In this document: piece by piece, positions 36,730 through 47,037 of the stretch
Position numbering within the stretch: position 1 is the first letter of the stretch
Layout of the letters: every line of letters begins with the position of its first letter
NCBI RefSeq assembly: GCF_002085925.2
Contig: NZ_CP053562.1
Location: forward strand, 3,485,501 to 3,549,500
DNA from: Thioclava electrotropha
Lineage (GTDB): Bacteria > Pseudomonadota > Alphaproteobacteria > Rhodobacterales > Rhodobacteraceae
Length of the DNA stretch: 64,000 nt
Direction: 5' to 3'
Notes under the pieces: generated by a model
Told to the model about the DNA's origin: nothing
The model's database searches: none
Seen by the model: only the letters and a program-made list of their open reading frames with translations
Position numbers and translations under genes: made by a program

Positions 36730-37332
36730 ATGTCCTGGACCGATGAACGCGTCGAATTGCTCAAGAAGATGTGGACTGAAGGCCAATCGGCCAGCCAGAT
36801 CGCGAAAGAGCTGGGCGGTGTGACGCGCAACGCGGTGATCGGCAAGGTGCATCGCCTCGGCCTGTCGAACCGCACCGGCGGCGCAGCAGAGCCCGCGAAA
36901 CCCGAGCCGAAAGCCAAGCCCGAGAAGGTCGAGGCGAAGGCCGAGAAGCCCGCCGCGCAGCCCGCAGCCGAGGCGCCCGAGCCCAAGCCCGCCGCGAAAC
37001 CGGCAAGCCCCGCGCCCGCACAGGCTGCAACGCCTGCGGTCTCGCCTGCGCGCAAGGCGATCATCCCCGCCGGTCAGCCGCTTCCGCCGCAGCCCTCCGC
37101 CAACGAGATCGACCCGGCCGCGCTGGCCAAGGTCGGTGAGGTCGAGAAACACGCCAAGAAGCTTGGCCTGATGGAACTGACCGAGCGCACCTGCAAATGG
37201 CCGATCGGCGACCCCGCGACCGAGGAATTCTGGTTCTGCGGCCTGCCGAGCCAATCCGGCAAACCCTATTGCGAGGCCCATGTCGGCGTCGCTTTCCAGC
37301 CGATGAGCTCGCGCCGCGACCGTCGCCGCTGA
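36730..37332 (+). CDS. gcrA: GcrA cell-cycle regulator
   Basis: 200 residues. The N-terminal helix-turn-helix (SWTDERVELLKKMWTEGQSA, then VTRNAVIGKVHRLGL) is the GcrA DNA-binding domain. A long Pro/Ala/Lys/Glu-rich linker (about 57-125) leads to the conserved C-terminal sigma70-binding part with TCKWPIGDP and FCGLPSQSGKPYCEAH. In Caulobacter, GcrA works with sigma70 at CcrM-methylated GANTC promoters. The second ATG (36730) has the better distance from aaggaagg. Followed by a clear terminator. Confidence 0.96.
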   Translation: MSWTDERVELLKKMWTEGQSASQIAKELGGVTRNAVIGKVHRLGLSNRTGGAAEPAKPEPKAKPEKVEAKAEKPAAQPAAEAPEPKPAAKPASPAPAQAATPAVSPARKAIIPAGQPLPPQPSANEIDPAALAKVGEVEKHAKKLGLMELTERTCKWPIGDPATEEFWFCGLPSQSGKPYCEAHVGVAFQPMSSRRDRRR

Positions 37333-37354
37333 GGCAACCGCGATACGAATGACG

Positions 37355-37384
37355 AAGGGCGCCTCGCGGGGCGCCCTTTTTCTT
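37355..37384 (+). terminator. Rho-independent terminator after gcrA
   Basis: A 9-bp stem (aagggcgcc/ggcgccctt) with loop tcgcgg followed by a run of T on the plus strand. Confidence 0.88.
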
Positions 37385-37402
37385 TGCCAGTTGGCCGGAA
37401 GG

Positions 37403-38668
37403 TCAGAACCGCCGGGTCCAACCCACCGAGGCCGAGAACTGGTGCATGTCCAATTCGACATCGCTGCCGAACATGCCCGGCCCTTTGACCTTATGCGGCG
37501 CGACATAGTTGATCGCGAAATCGAACGTGTCGCGCTCGTTGAGCTTCTTCGCCCCGCCGAAGCTGAAATGATGCTCGACCACGCCGGGTGCGAGTACGCC
37601 CAGCATCACGTCCTCCTTGCCGATCGGGTTTGTCGCGTAGGCATAGCCCGCGCGCCACGTCATATCCGGCGTCTGCTGCCACTCCGCGCCGATCCGGAAG
37701 ACATCCACATCATCCCAGCCAAAGCCCGCGCCGCCCTTGGCCCCGAAAAGCCCGTTGGTATTGGAGTTCCCGACCGCAGCGATATTGCTGTAGAAGATCC
37801 GCTGGTAGTCCAGCATCAGCGCCAGATCGCTGCGCGGCTTGAAGGTGACGCCCGCGCTGATCGAGGCGGGAATGTCGAAACTGCCGCCATCCTCGAAAAG
37901 CCCCGCATATTTGTCGAATTTCGTCATCTTGAACCGGGTTTGCCCCGCGAGACCGACCGTGACCTGCGGCGAGATCTCGTATTTCAGACCGGCGCGCAGG
38001 CCGAACCCAGTGGAGATATCGTAGCCTCTGCCACTGAAATTGCTGGCATCCGTCGTCATCGGCCCGAACAAGGCAGGATTCAGACCGCGCGCCGCGAACC
38101 GTTGTGCGGCGAATGTCGGCGCGATGCCCCAGCTGAAATTCCCGTCCTTGCGCCCGTAGCCGACGGAGACGAACATCTGCATCAGATCGACGCCCGCCTT
38201 CCCGTCGCAGAAAATCCCGGTATCGCCCGGCGCGGCCGCACAGTTCGGGTTCGCGACATCGGGATAGCTCGTATTCATGCCGCCATTGCCATAGACCATG
38301 ACGTTCAGCGCGCCGCCGCCTTCCAGCGGGCGGTTATAGCCGAAATTCGGGATCGCGAACCATTCATGCCCCGAATCCGCCCCGCCATCGGGCAAGGGGA
38401 AGGCCCCGTTTGCGTCAAACCCCCGCCGCGGCGAGAAAGCCTCGAGCCCGAAGGTCATCGCGTGGCCGATATCGGCGATATTCGCGGGGTTGATCGCCGC
38501 TGACATCGGGTCGACCGAATAGGCCACCCCTGCCCCGCCGACACCGCGCTGCGCGGGTCCGTAGGCAAGGGCGAAGTAGCCCTCGGTCGCGCTTGCGGCA
38601 CCTGGAACGCCCAACGCCAGGCACAGCGAAACCGCCCCCGCAAAACGGGGTAATTCAAACTTCTTCAT
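37403..38668 (-). CDS. OmpP1/FadL-type outer-membrane transport protein
   Basis: 421 residues. A signal peptide (about 1-28, ending near ASATE) is followed by the FadL-type plug region: [19 protein letters not shown] and [18 protein letters not shown] series of amphipathic beta strands then ends [10 protein letters not shown] (terminal Phe, as required for barrel assembly). FadL proteins take up long-chain fatty acids or other hydrophobic compounds. The start at 38668 has gggagga; an upstream in-frame ATG has none. The 5' region is AT-rich. Confidence 0.92.
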   Translation of the reverse strand: MKKFELPRFAGAVSLCLALGVPGAASATEGYFALAYGPAQRGVGGAGVAYSVDPMSAAINPANIADIGHAMTFGLEAFSPRRGFDANGAFPLPDGGADSGHEWFAIPNFGYNRPLEGGGALNVMVYGNGGMNTSYPDVANPNCAAAPGDTGIFCDGKAGVDLMQMFVSVGYGRKDGNFSWGIAPTFAAQRFAARGLNPALFGPMTTDASNFSGRGYDISTGFGLRAGLKYEISPQVTVGLAGQTRFKMTKFDKYAGLFEDGGSFDIPASISAGVTFKPRSDLALMLDYQRIFYSNIAAVGNSNTNGLFGAKGGAGFGWDDVDVFRIGAEWQQTPDMTWRAGYAYATNPIGKEDVMLGVLAPGVVEHHFSFGGAKKLNERDTFDFAINYVAPHKVKGPGMFGSDVELDMHQFSASVGWTRRF

Positions 38669-38903
38669 TAGTTTCCTCCCTCTGAGCCGGTTTGTCGCGC
38701 AGGCAGGCTCTCCCTTCCCCCCTGCACCTCGGCTGTGCCGTTTCGAAAACAGCTTCAAATATTCAACTTTAAATATACCTGATCTGGCAAGCGTTTTCTC
38801 GTTTGGCGCGAGTGGGGCCGAAATCCGCCCCTCATGCCACGGGAATACCGCACGTCACGCGGGGGGCTTTTCGGAACGCTCTGCAAGGGCTATATCGCGC
38901 GCC

Positions 38904-40289
38904 ATGAGCACAAACCCTCCGAACCTGCGTCCCGATCTCGCGCCCCGCGCGCGCATCACGGATGCCCCCCGCCCCGGTCAGCCGCTGATCGGGATGGTCT
39001 CGCTTGGCTGCCCCAAGGCACTGGTCGACAGCGAACGCATCCTGACGCGGCTGCGCGCCGAGGGTTACGCGATCTCGCCCGATTACGCAGGCGCGGATGC
39101 GGTGATCGTGAATACCTGCGGGTTTCTCGACAGCGCCAAGGCGGAAAGCCTCGAGGCCATCGGCGAGGCGCTGAATGAAAACGGCCGGGTCATCGTGACC
39201 GGCTGTCTGGGCGCGGAGCCCGAATATATCACCGGCACGCACCCTTCCGTGCTGGCCGTGACCGGCCCGCATCAATACGAGCAGGTGCTGGACGCGGTCC
39301 ATGCCGCCGTGCCGCCCGATCCCGATCCCTTCGTCGATCTTCTGCCCGCCGCCGGCGTGAAGCTGACGCCGCGCCATTACAGCTATCTGAAGATTTCCGA
39401 GGGCTGTAACCACAAGTGCAAGTTCTGCATCATCCCCGACATGCGCGGCCGCCTCGTCAGCCGCCCGGCCCATGCGATCGTGCGCGAGGCCGAAAATCTC
39501 GTCGGCGCGGGCGTGCGTGAACTGCTGGTGATCAGCCAAGACACGTCCGCTTACGGCGTCGATATCAAACATGCCGAAGAGCGGGGCCACCGCGCGCACA
39601 TCACCGATCTCGCCCGTGATCTGGGCTCGCTCGGCGCTTGGGTGCGGCTGCATTACGTCTACCCCTACCCGCATGTGCGCAACCTGATCCCGCTGATGGC
39701 GGAAGCTCAGGAGAATGGCGGCGGCGTGCTGCCCTATCTCGACATTCCGTTCCAGCACGCGCACCCGGATGTGCTCAAGCGGATGGCGCGGCCCGCGGCC
39801 TCGGCCAAGACGCTCGACGAGATCGCGGCATGGCGCGCGGCCTGCCCGGATATCACGCTGCGCTCGACCTTCATCGTGGGCTATCCCGGCGAGACCGAGG
39901 ACGAGTTCCGATATCTGCTCGACTGGATGGACGAAGCGCAGCTCGATCGCGTCGGCTGCTTCCAATATGAAAACGTCGAGGGCGCGCGCTCCAACACCCT
40001 GCCCGATCACGTGCCCGACGAGGTGAAGCAGGATCGTTGGAACCGCTTCATGGAAAAAGCGCAGGCGATTTCCGAAGCGAAGCTGCAAGCCAAAGTCGGC
40101 AGCGTCCAGCAGGTGATCGTCGACGCGGTCGATGCCGAAGGCGCCACCTGCCGCACCAAGGCAGACGCGCCCGAGATCGACGGCAACCTGTTCATCGATG
40201 AGGATTTCGAGAATCTCAGCCCCGGTGATATCGTGACGGTCGAGGTCGATGAGGCCTCGGAATACGATCTCTGGGGAAGGCTCGTTTGA
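38904..40289 (+). CDS. rimO: Ribosomal protein S12 methylthiotransferase
   Basis: 461 residues. Radical SAM enzyme that methylthiolates Asp of ribosomal protein S12. The UPF0004 domain has three Cys ([31 protein letters not shown]). The radical SAM cluster [11 protein letters not shown] (about 165-175) is followed by the barrel, and a TRAM domain ends the protein. Its stop overlaps the TTG start of the CAP-domain gene. Confidence 0.96.
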   Translation: MSTNPPNLRPDLAPRARITDAPRPGQPLIGMVSLGCPKALVDSERILTRLRAEGYAISPDYAGADAVIVNTCGFLDSAKAESLEAIGEALNENGRVIVTGCLGAEPEYITGTHPSVLAVTGPHQYEQVLDAVHAAVPPDPDPFVDLLPAAGVKLTPRHYSYLKISEGCNHKCKFCIIPDMRGRLVSRPAHAIVREAENLVGAGVRELLVISQDTSAYGVDIKHAEERGHRAHITDLARDLGSLGAWVRLHYVYPYPHVRNLIPLMAEAQENGGGVLPYLDIPFQHAHPDVLKRMARPAASAKTLDEIAAWRAACPDITLRSTFIVGYPGETEDEFRYLLDWMDEAQLDRVGCFQYENVEGARSNTLPDHVPDEVKQDRWNRFMEKAQAISEAKLQAKVGSVQQVIVDAVDAEGATCRTKADAPEIDGNLFIDEDFENLSPGDIVTVEVDEASEYDLWGRLV

Positions 40290-40756
40290 TCCGCACTCTC
40301 GCTCTGCTCACATTGCTTGCCGGCCTGCTGCCCGTCGCGGCGCAGGCTGGCGCATGCGCGATCGATGCCGCCCAAGGTCGCGAGATTGCGCAGGCGACTT
40401 CGCAACAGCGGCAAGCCCAGGGGCTGAATGCGCTCGCGATGGATCTGCAATTGACGCAGGCCGCAGCAACGCAAGGCTGCGACATGGCCCGGCGCGGCTT
40501 CTTCGATCACAAGGGCTCGGACGGATCGACCCCGCTCAGGCGGGCGGCGAAGGCTGGCTTCCGCGCCTGCCTGATCGCCGAGAATGTCGCGATGGGCCAG
40601 CGCGATCCGGGTGAGGTGTTCGACGCCTGGATGCATTCGCCCGGCCATCGCCGCAACATCCTGCTGCGCGGCGTGACCCGGATCGGCGTGGCGGTCGTAC
40701 CCCGGCGCGACGGCAAGGGCCCGTGGTATGTGATGGTGCTCGCGAAGCCCTGCTGA
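40286..40756 (+). CDS. Secreted CAP (SCP/PR1-like) domain protein
   Basis: 156 residues. It begins with a TTG overlapping the rimO stop (TTGA). The first 20 residues are a good signal peptide ([19 protein letters not shown]), which would be lost with any later ATG, so TTG is the likely start. The CAP domain has the His/Glu cavity residues: [21 protein letters not shown] and the signature [12 protein letters not shown]. It is probably a periplasmic or secreted protein of unknown activity. Confidence 0.88.
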   Translation: MIRTLALLTLLAGLLPVAAQAGACAIDAAQGREIAQATSQQRQAQGLNALAMDLQLTQAAATQGCDMARRGFFDHKGSDGSTPLRRAAKAGFRACLIAENVAMGQRDPGEVFDAWMHSPGHRRNILLRGVTRIGVAVVPRRDGKGPWYVMVLAKPC

Positions 40757-40759
40757 AGC

Positions 40760-41521
40760 TCAGGTCAGCCCTTCGGTGTCGATGTGGATGACCTCGCCGC
40801 AATGTTTGCAGTGGATCGCATCGGCATCGTGCAGGCTCAGCCCGCAGGTCGGGCATTCATGGCGCACCTTCGTGGGCCGGAACAACACCTGCGCGAGCCG
40901 CAAGAACAGCGTGACGCCGAAGATCATGATGGCGACCGAGATCATCCGCCCCCATTCACCCTTGGGCGTGATATCCCCGAACCCCGTCGTGGTCAGCGTG
41001 GTCACGGTGAAATAGAGCGCGTCGGCATAGTTGGAAATCTGCGGATTGATCCGAACCTGCGTGGCATAGATCAGCCCCGTCATCACGAAGAGGAAGACGC
41101 CCAGATTGATGGCGGCGATGATGATTTCCTGATGATGGCGGAAGAATTTGAAGTCATGCCGCAGCCGCGCCATGAGCTGATAGGTATGCAGCAGTCGCAA
41201 CGTACGCAGGATCCGCAGGAAGCCCAGCCCCTCCCCCGCGATCGGCGCGAGGAACGACCCGATCGCGATGATGTCGGCCCATGTCGCCGCGCGGGTCCAG
41301 AAGCGGACTTTCTCGTCCGAGATTGCGTAGCGGGCGAGGAAATCTGCCACGATCACGACGCCGATCACCGCATCGATGACTTCGATCGTGACCGTGTGGG
41401 GGAAGAAGGAGGTGACGATGACGAAGAGGATCGTGGCAAGATCGAAGGCCAGAAGCGCGTAGCGAAACGCATGGGCGCGGCGGGAATCCTCCTCGTAGTA
41501 ATGGTGCAGCGTCTTGAGCAT
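40760..41521 (-). CDS. Voltage-gated K+ channel-like ion transporter with C-terminal zinc ribbon
   Basis: 253 residues. Four S1-S4-like hydrophobic helices (about 20-130). The S4 segment is Arg-rich (GFLRILRTLRLLHTYQLMARL). A pore region follows with selectivity filter TTLTTTGFGDITP, the K+-type TxGFGD, and S6. The last 35 residues are a two-CxxC zinc ribbon (CPTCGLSLHDADAIHCKHCGE). A gggagag site favours the ATG at 41521 over 41533. Convergent with the CAP gene. Confidence 0.88.
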   Translation of the reverse strand: MLKTLHHYYEEDSRRAHAFRYALLAFDLATILFVIVTSFFPHTVTIEVIDAVIGVVIVADFLARYAISDEKVRFWTRAATWADIIAIGSFLAPIAGEGLGFLRILRTLRLLHTYQLMARLRHDFKFFRHHQEIIIAAINLGVFLFVMTGLIYATQVRINPQISNYADALYFTVTTLTTTGFGDITPKGEWGRMISVAIMIFGVTLFLRLAQVLFRPTKVRHECPTCGLSLHDADAIHCKHCGEVIHIDTEGLT

Positions 41522-41582
41522 CGTCTCTCCCATCGTCTTCGCTCAGGGATACAGGCTTTGAACGCCCTGTCAAAGCGCATGA

Positions 41583-41611
41583 AAAAGGCGGCCCCGGAGG
41601 ACCGCCCTTTT
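41583..41611. terminator. Bidirectional hairpin terminator
   Basis: Imperfect GC stem (ggcggccc/ggaccgcc) flanked by A-run on the left and T-run on the right, so it can act on both strands. On the minus strand it ends the repeat-protein gene starting at 42185. Confidence 0.7.
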
Positions 41612-41633
41612 CGTTGAGTCAGCTCATATCAGC

Positions 41634-42185
41634 TCATTGCGCACTGGGCGCGAACAGCATCATCGCGGGTTGCGACGAGGCGCCTTGGGTCACGATGTAA
41701 TTGGCGTCGCCGTAACGTCCACGCTGCACGTCATGCTGGATGCGCTGGAGCTGGGCCACGGTGTAGTCATCGGGGTTGAGCCCAAGCTGCTCGGCCATCT
41801 GGGTCTTGCCCGGTGTGGTCTCGCCAAGGCCGGGACCGCCCAACTGCCGGTCCGCGTGGCTGCGGTAATAAGCGAGCTTGGCGACATCGCCGTTACGGGC
41901 CGCGTGCAACATCTTCTGCAATTCACCCACCGAATATTGCGTGGGATCGACATTGTTCAGACCGGCGAAGGTTTGCAGCTGCGCCGCAAGCTGGGTCTTG
42001 CCCTGATTGGTGGCGTTGACGACCATCGACGACGCTTGGGGTTGCGGCGTCATCGAAGGCGCGATGACACCCAGATCCGTACCATTGTCGGCCCCGACTT
42101 GGGTCGTGGCGGCCGAGGCGATCCCGGCAGAGCCGGCAGCAAGGGCAAGCGCCGTGATGGCAGTGGTCAGAAGATTGCGGGTCAT
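41634..42185 (-). CDS. Secreted protein with two copies of a 45-residue repeat, function unknown
   Basis: 183 residues. The signal peptide (about 1-25) ends ASAAT. There are two copies of a short helical module: NQGKTQLAAQLQTFAGL then VDPTQYSVGELQKMLHAAR in the first, and TPGKTQMAEQLGLNPDDY then TVAQLQRIQHDVQRGRYG in the second. The pattern is GKxQ[LM]A.QL...N..-.Y[ST]V..LQ. The downstream gene (42463-42795) has one copy. I do not recognise a named family. It has its own terminator and an AT-rich 5' region. Confidence 0.75.
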   Translation of the reverse strand: MTRNLLTTAITALALAAGSAGIASAATTQVGADNGTDLGVIAPSMTPQPQASSMVVNATNQGKTQLAAQLQTFAGLNNVDPTQYSVGELQKMLHAARNGDVAKLAYYRSHADRQLGGPGLGETTPGKTQMAEQLGLNPDDYTVAQLQRIQHDVQRGRYGDANYIVTQGASSQPAMMLFAPSAQ

Positions 42186-42413
42186 GATGAAATCCTTTCA
42201 TCAGCAGGTTGATTTCCAGCGGCACCCTGTGGCGCCGATGCCCCCGACATATGAGCCCAATCATCGCACAAAAGGCCGTTTTGGCCCCGCCCCGTGTTCA
42301 CTCAAACACATATACACAGGGAACTCTCATCCAGTCCGGATTCCGTGAAGTGATTGGAATACAAAAGTAAACCGTATTTCTCGAAAGAATCCGGCACGAT
42401 GGGCCGGATATAG

Positions 42414-42440
42414 AAACGGCCCCTGCGAGGGGGCCGTTTT
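42414..42440. terminator. Hairpin terminator after the single-repeat secreted-protein gene
   Basis: A perfect 10-bp stem (aaacggcccc/ggggccgttt) with a 6-base loop and short T-run on the plus-strand side, 22 bases past the stop of the minus-strand gene. It probably terminates on both strands. Confidence 0.7.
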
Positions 42441-42462
42441 CGGTCAGAAGACTGTGTCGATC

Positions 42463-42795
42463 TTATGCGTCACGGCCCATCACGGGCTGCGGCGCCACGT
42501 CAACCGGCTGACGGTTGGTGTGGTTGATGACGTATTTCGCCTCTTCGCGGTTACCGTTGCGCAGCGCGTTCTGGATGCGGAACAGTTCAGCGGTGGTGTA
42601 TTCAGCCGGGTTCAGGCCGAGCTGGGCTGCGATCTGCGCTTTGCCGGGGGTCACTTCACCAACAGCCGAGCCTTTGCTGGCCGAGGAGCTTTGCGACATC
42701 GACGGTGCGATGGAGCCGTAGCCGTCACCGCCGGCAGCGGCCAGCGAGGTGCTCAGGGCGAGGGCGAGGACCGAAGTCGTGATCAGCGTTTTCAT
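42463..42795 (-). CDS. Small secreted protein with one copy of the same repeat, function unknown
   Basis: 110 residues. Signal peptide (about 1-21) ending SLAAAG. A Ser-rich linker (SIAPSMSQSSSASKGSA) precedes the repeat module VTPGKAQIAAQLGLNPAEY then TTAELFRIQNALRNG, closely similar to the second copy in the preceding 183-residue protein. The SIAPSM linker motif is also shared (VIAPSMTPQ there). The two are tandem paralogues. It has an agagtaac-type weak ribosome site; there is no conserved partner nearby. Confidence 0.75.
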   Translation of the reverse strand: MKTLITTSVLALALSTSLAAAGGDGYGSIAPSMSQSSSASKGSAVGEVTPGKAQIAAQLGLNPAEYTTAELFRIQNALRNGNREEAKYVINHTNRQPVDVAPQPVMGRDA

Positions 42796-43077
42796 TGTTA
42801 CTCTCCTATACGAATACGCGTGTTGTGCTTCTCACCGAGAGCGAAGCGACAGGGGGAAGCGTCTGTGCCCTCGGCGATGAGAGGGATTTAGGACCGTTCG
42901 CATTCGCAGAAAACCATCCTTTTCACACACAGTTCTGCGCATTTGCGCACGTTGAAAAATGACAGTTAAACGACAGAAGCGGCAGGCTCGCCCGTAGGCC
43001 CCCGCCACGCCCCCTTTCCCTATGCCGGCTTTCCGCATAGAAGGCGCCCAAACCCCTTATTCCAAACGAGGTCGACC

Positions 43078-44733
<1,656 letters not shown>

Positions 44734-45630
44734 TCACTCGGTGACCAACTCGATCACATAAATGCTTTTCAGTCTGCCTGTTGGGGTTTCATTTCGAAGC
44801 CCCTGCAGGCAGATTTCTTGATTGTTGCGCCTTGATCCAGCCCTTGCCTGTGCGTTTCGCGAAAGACTACGTGTGATCGCAGAAATTACGTCTAGCGAGC
44901 GCATGTTCTCAGCAAGTTCAAAAGGGATCGTCCTCTTCTCATCTTCAACATAAAGCCGCCCTTTGTATGTATTCGAGTTGTAGCTAGAAATTACCCCGCG
45001 AAAATCCGAAAAATCCTCGGATGTAATTACACGATCAACGTAGTCGAACGTATCGGCGTCAACATAAACATCGAGATTGGCTTCTTGCGCGGCAGAGCGA
45101 AAATCAAAGTTCGCTCTCTCGGCACTTCCTGACTGAATAATTGGACGGTGCAGCGCTTTGACCCCCGACTCCGTTTTCTCCAAAAGAGAGTCAAACCTTT
45201 CGATGCTTAGATCACGCGATACTGGAACCCGATGCGACCCTTGCTTGTATCGTTCAATTTGCTTTCCGAGCGTTTCATCGAAATTTGGGCTGAAGCCTAA
45301 GGTTTCTTGAATGACGTATTCGACCGCTGATTTTGTCAGCCATCCGAAGGCCGTGTCAGGGGGAGCAGTTCCAAAAGCGTGCACAACTTGACCGAAGCCG
45401 AGCGCCAAGCCTACGGTCCACTTCCAACTCCCCTCATCAGCAGGAAGAGCGACCAAGCTAAAACCATGTTTAGAGGGCGATTGAACTAGAACCTTTCCAT
45501 TTAAAAGTAGATGGGTGGTCAATCCGATAACGCGCTCAAATCCGATCAGTGCTTGGGCTACATCGTAAAACTCGATACCGTTTCGATCGGCCCAACGCCC
45601 TTCGTAACGAAGATCAAAATAGCACTCCAT
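44734..45630 (-). CDS. AT-rich orphan protein of unknown function
   Basis: 298 residues, probably cytoplasmic: no signal peptide, and one hydrophobic patch near 68-84 (GSWKWTVGLALGFGQVVHAFG). It opens MECYFDLRYEGRWADRNGI and has a repeated-looking basic C-terminus. Base composition is visibly richer in A/T than its neighbours (for example 44820-45650), which suggests recent acquisition. It converges on ettA with stop codons adjacent (TGATCA). I know similar uncharacterised 300-residue proteins beginning with a RYEG-type motif, but no function is established. A ribosome site aagggg lies about 10 bases before the ATG. Confidence 0.7.
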   Translation of the reverse strand: MECYFDLRYEGRWADRNGIEFYDVAQALIGFERVIGLTTHLLLNGKVLVQSPSKHGFSLVALPADEGSWKWTVGLALGFGQVVHAFGTAPPDTAFGWLTKSAVEYVIQETLGFSPNFDETLGKQIERYKQGSHRVPVSRDLSIERFDSLLEKTESGVKALHRPIIQSGSAERANFDFRSAAQEANLDVYVDADTFDYVDRVITSEDFSDFRGVISSYNSNTYKGRLYVEDEKRTIPFELAENMRSLDVISAITRSLSRNAQARAGSRRNNQEICLQGLRNETPTGRLKSIYVIELVTE

Positions 45631-45858
45631 TCCATCAGCCCCTTAAAATACTTATCTTTAGGATTACTGCATTTTGGGAAAGTGCAAGCCTTTCCGATGC
45701 TCACAGCAGATGTGGTAGTGCATCCCTTTCTCCCCAACCAAAACCACACACCCCAGCCTCATCTCACCTCGCCCCTTGCGCGCCACCTTCCCCAGTTCCC
45801 GATTGCCATCTATAGTGTCTGGTAAGGGACAAGACACAAGACAAAGCGGGGATGGGAC

Positions 45859-46668
45859 TTGGCGCATATCATCGTGATGGGCAACGAAAAGGGTGGGTCG
45901 GGGAAGTCCACCACCTCGATGCATGTGGCGACCGCCTTGGCGCGCATGGGATGGAAAGTGGGGGCGCTCGATCTCGATCTGCGGCAGCGCAGTTTCGGGC
46001 GCTATGTCGAGAACCGGCTGGCCTATATGGATCGCGAGGGGCTCGACCTGCCCTGCCCCGATTATCGCGAACTGCCCGAGGTGGACGCCTCGACGCTGGG
46101 TCCGGGGGAGAACCCTTATGACCATCGCCTCTCCACCGCCGTGGCCGAGATGGAGCCGTCCTGCGACTTCATCCTGATCGACTGCCCCGGTTCGCATACG
46201 CGGCTGTCTCAGGTCGCGCATTCGCTGGCCGATACGCTGGTCACGCCGCTCAATGACAGTTTCATCGATTTCGACCTGCTGGCGCGGATCGATCCGGTGA
46301 CGTCGAAGGTGATCGGCCCCTCGATCTATTCCGAGATGGTCTGGTCGGCGCGGCAGCTGCGCGCGAAGGCGGGGTTGAAGCCGATCGACTGGATCGTGCT
46401 GCGCAACCGCGTGGGCGCCCAGCAGATGCACAACAAGCGCAAGGTCGGCGCGGCGCTGGAGCAGCTCTCGAAGCGTATCGGCTTCCGCGTCTCGCCCGGC
46501 TTCTCGGAGCGGGTGATCTTCCGCGAACTGTTCCCGCGCGGGCTGACGCTTCTGGACCTCAAGGATCTCGGCGTCGAGAGCCTCAACATTTCCAACGTGG
46601 CAGCCCGTCAGGAAGTGCGCGACCTGATGAAGGAGCTGGACCTGCCCGGCGTCGCGGTCGACTTCTGA
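45859..46668 (+). CDS. mipZ: Division-plane positioning ATPase MipZ
   Basis: 269 residues. ParA-family ATPase with deviant Walker A NEKGGSGKSTTSM (about 9-21), and IDCPGSHTRLSQ as the Walker B/switch region. MipZ-type sequence throughout (ATPase_MipZ family), for example ALDLDLRQRSFGRYVENR. It forms a gradient from the poles and inhibits FtsZ. It starts with TTG (45859); the sequence MAHIIVMGNEKGG is the typical N-terminus, so this start is favoured. It ends at a strong terminator. Confidence 0.93.
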   Translation: MAHIIVMGNEKGGSGKSTTSMHVATALARMGWKVGALDLDLRQRSFGRYVENRLAYMDREGLDLPCPDYRELPEVDASTLGPGENPYDHRLSTAVAEMEPSCDFILIDCPGSHTRLSQVAHSLADTLVTPLNDSFIDFDLLARIDPVTSKVIGPSIYSEMVWSARQLRAKAGLKPIDWIVLRNRVGAQQMHNKRKVGAALEQLSKRIGFRVSPGFSERVIFRELFPRGLTLLDLKDLGVESLNISNVAARQEVRDLMKELDLPGVAVDF

Positions 46669-46705
46669 GCCCCTCTCACGGCGCAACAGGCCCCTTGAGA
46701 CAAAC

Positions 46706-46737
46706 AAACGCCCGCTGGGGATGACCCTCGGGCGTTT
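46706..46737 (+). terminator. Rho-independent terminator after mipZ
   Basis: A 9-bp outer stem (aaacgcccg/cgggcgttt) plus inner pairs, ending in a short T-run on the plus strand, about 40 bases past the stop. Confidence 0.75.
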
Positions 46738-46773
46738 CGTACTGGTACGGGTAGCTGACTAAGGCGCGTGCTT

Positions 46774-46914
46774 TTACTGAGGCTTCGGCATCTCAGCGAA
46801 AGGCGATACGCGTCTGCGGCACGGTGCGGGCATCGAGCCGAGTTCTTTCATCCGCAGGTCAATCCGATCCTCGCGGCGCTTGAAGAGGCGAAAAAGGGCA
46901 GCCAGACAGCGCAT
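46774..46914 (-). CDS. Probable 46-residue small basic protein
   Basis: The frame starting at 46914 has a textbook ribosome site (aaaggag) eight bases before ATG. It encodes 46 residues: a hydrophobic start MRCLAALFRLF, a charged KRREDRIDLRMKEL helix, and a Cys/Pro/Arg tail ending AEMPKPQ. A 6-bp hairpin (46934-46950) sits just upstream of the ribosome site. No function is known to me. A longer frame to 47031 has no ribosome site. Confidence 0.5.
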   Translation of the reverse strand: MRCLAALFRLFKRREDRIDLRMKELGSMPAPCRRRVSPFAEMPKPQ

Positions 46915-47037
46915 TTCGTGTCTCCTTTGTATCGACGCCGTTTTGGCGTCACCCTTCGAGATTTCCGGCCAATTGAGGCGCTTACGTGGCGGGTTGTGGA
47001 TATGTCGAAGGCGTTGTCGGGACGCTTTCACGGCCTC

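Noticed and set aside
38832-40088. A 418-codon minus-strand frame opposite rimO
   Set aside because: Antisense shadow of a clear rimO gene with no recognisable domain.
45511-45825. A plus-strand open frame (and a second overlapping frame) before mipZ
   Set aside because: Lies mostly over the orphan gene's N-terminus and AT-rich leader, with no ribosome site and low-complexity His/Pro/Ser sequence.
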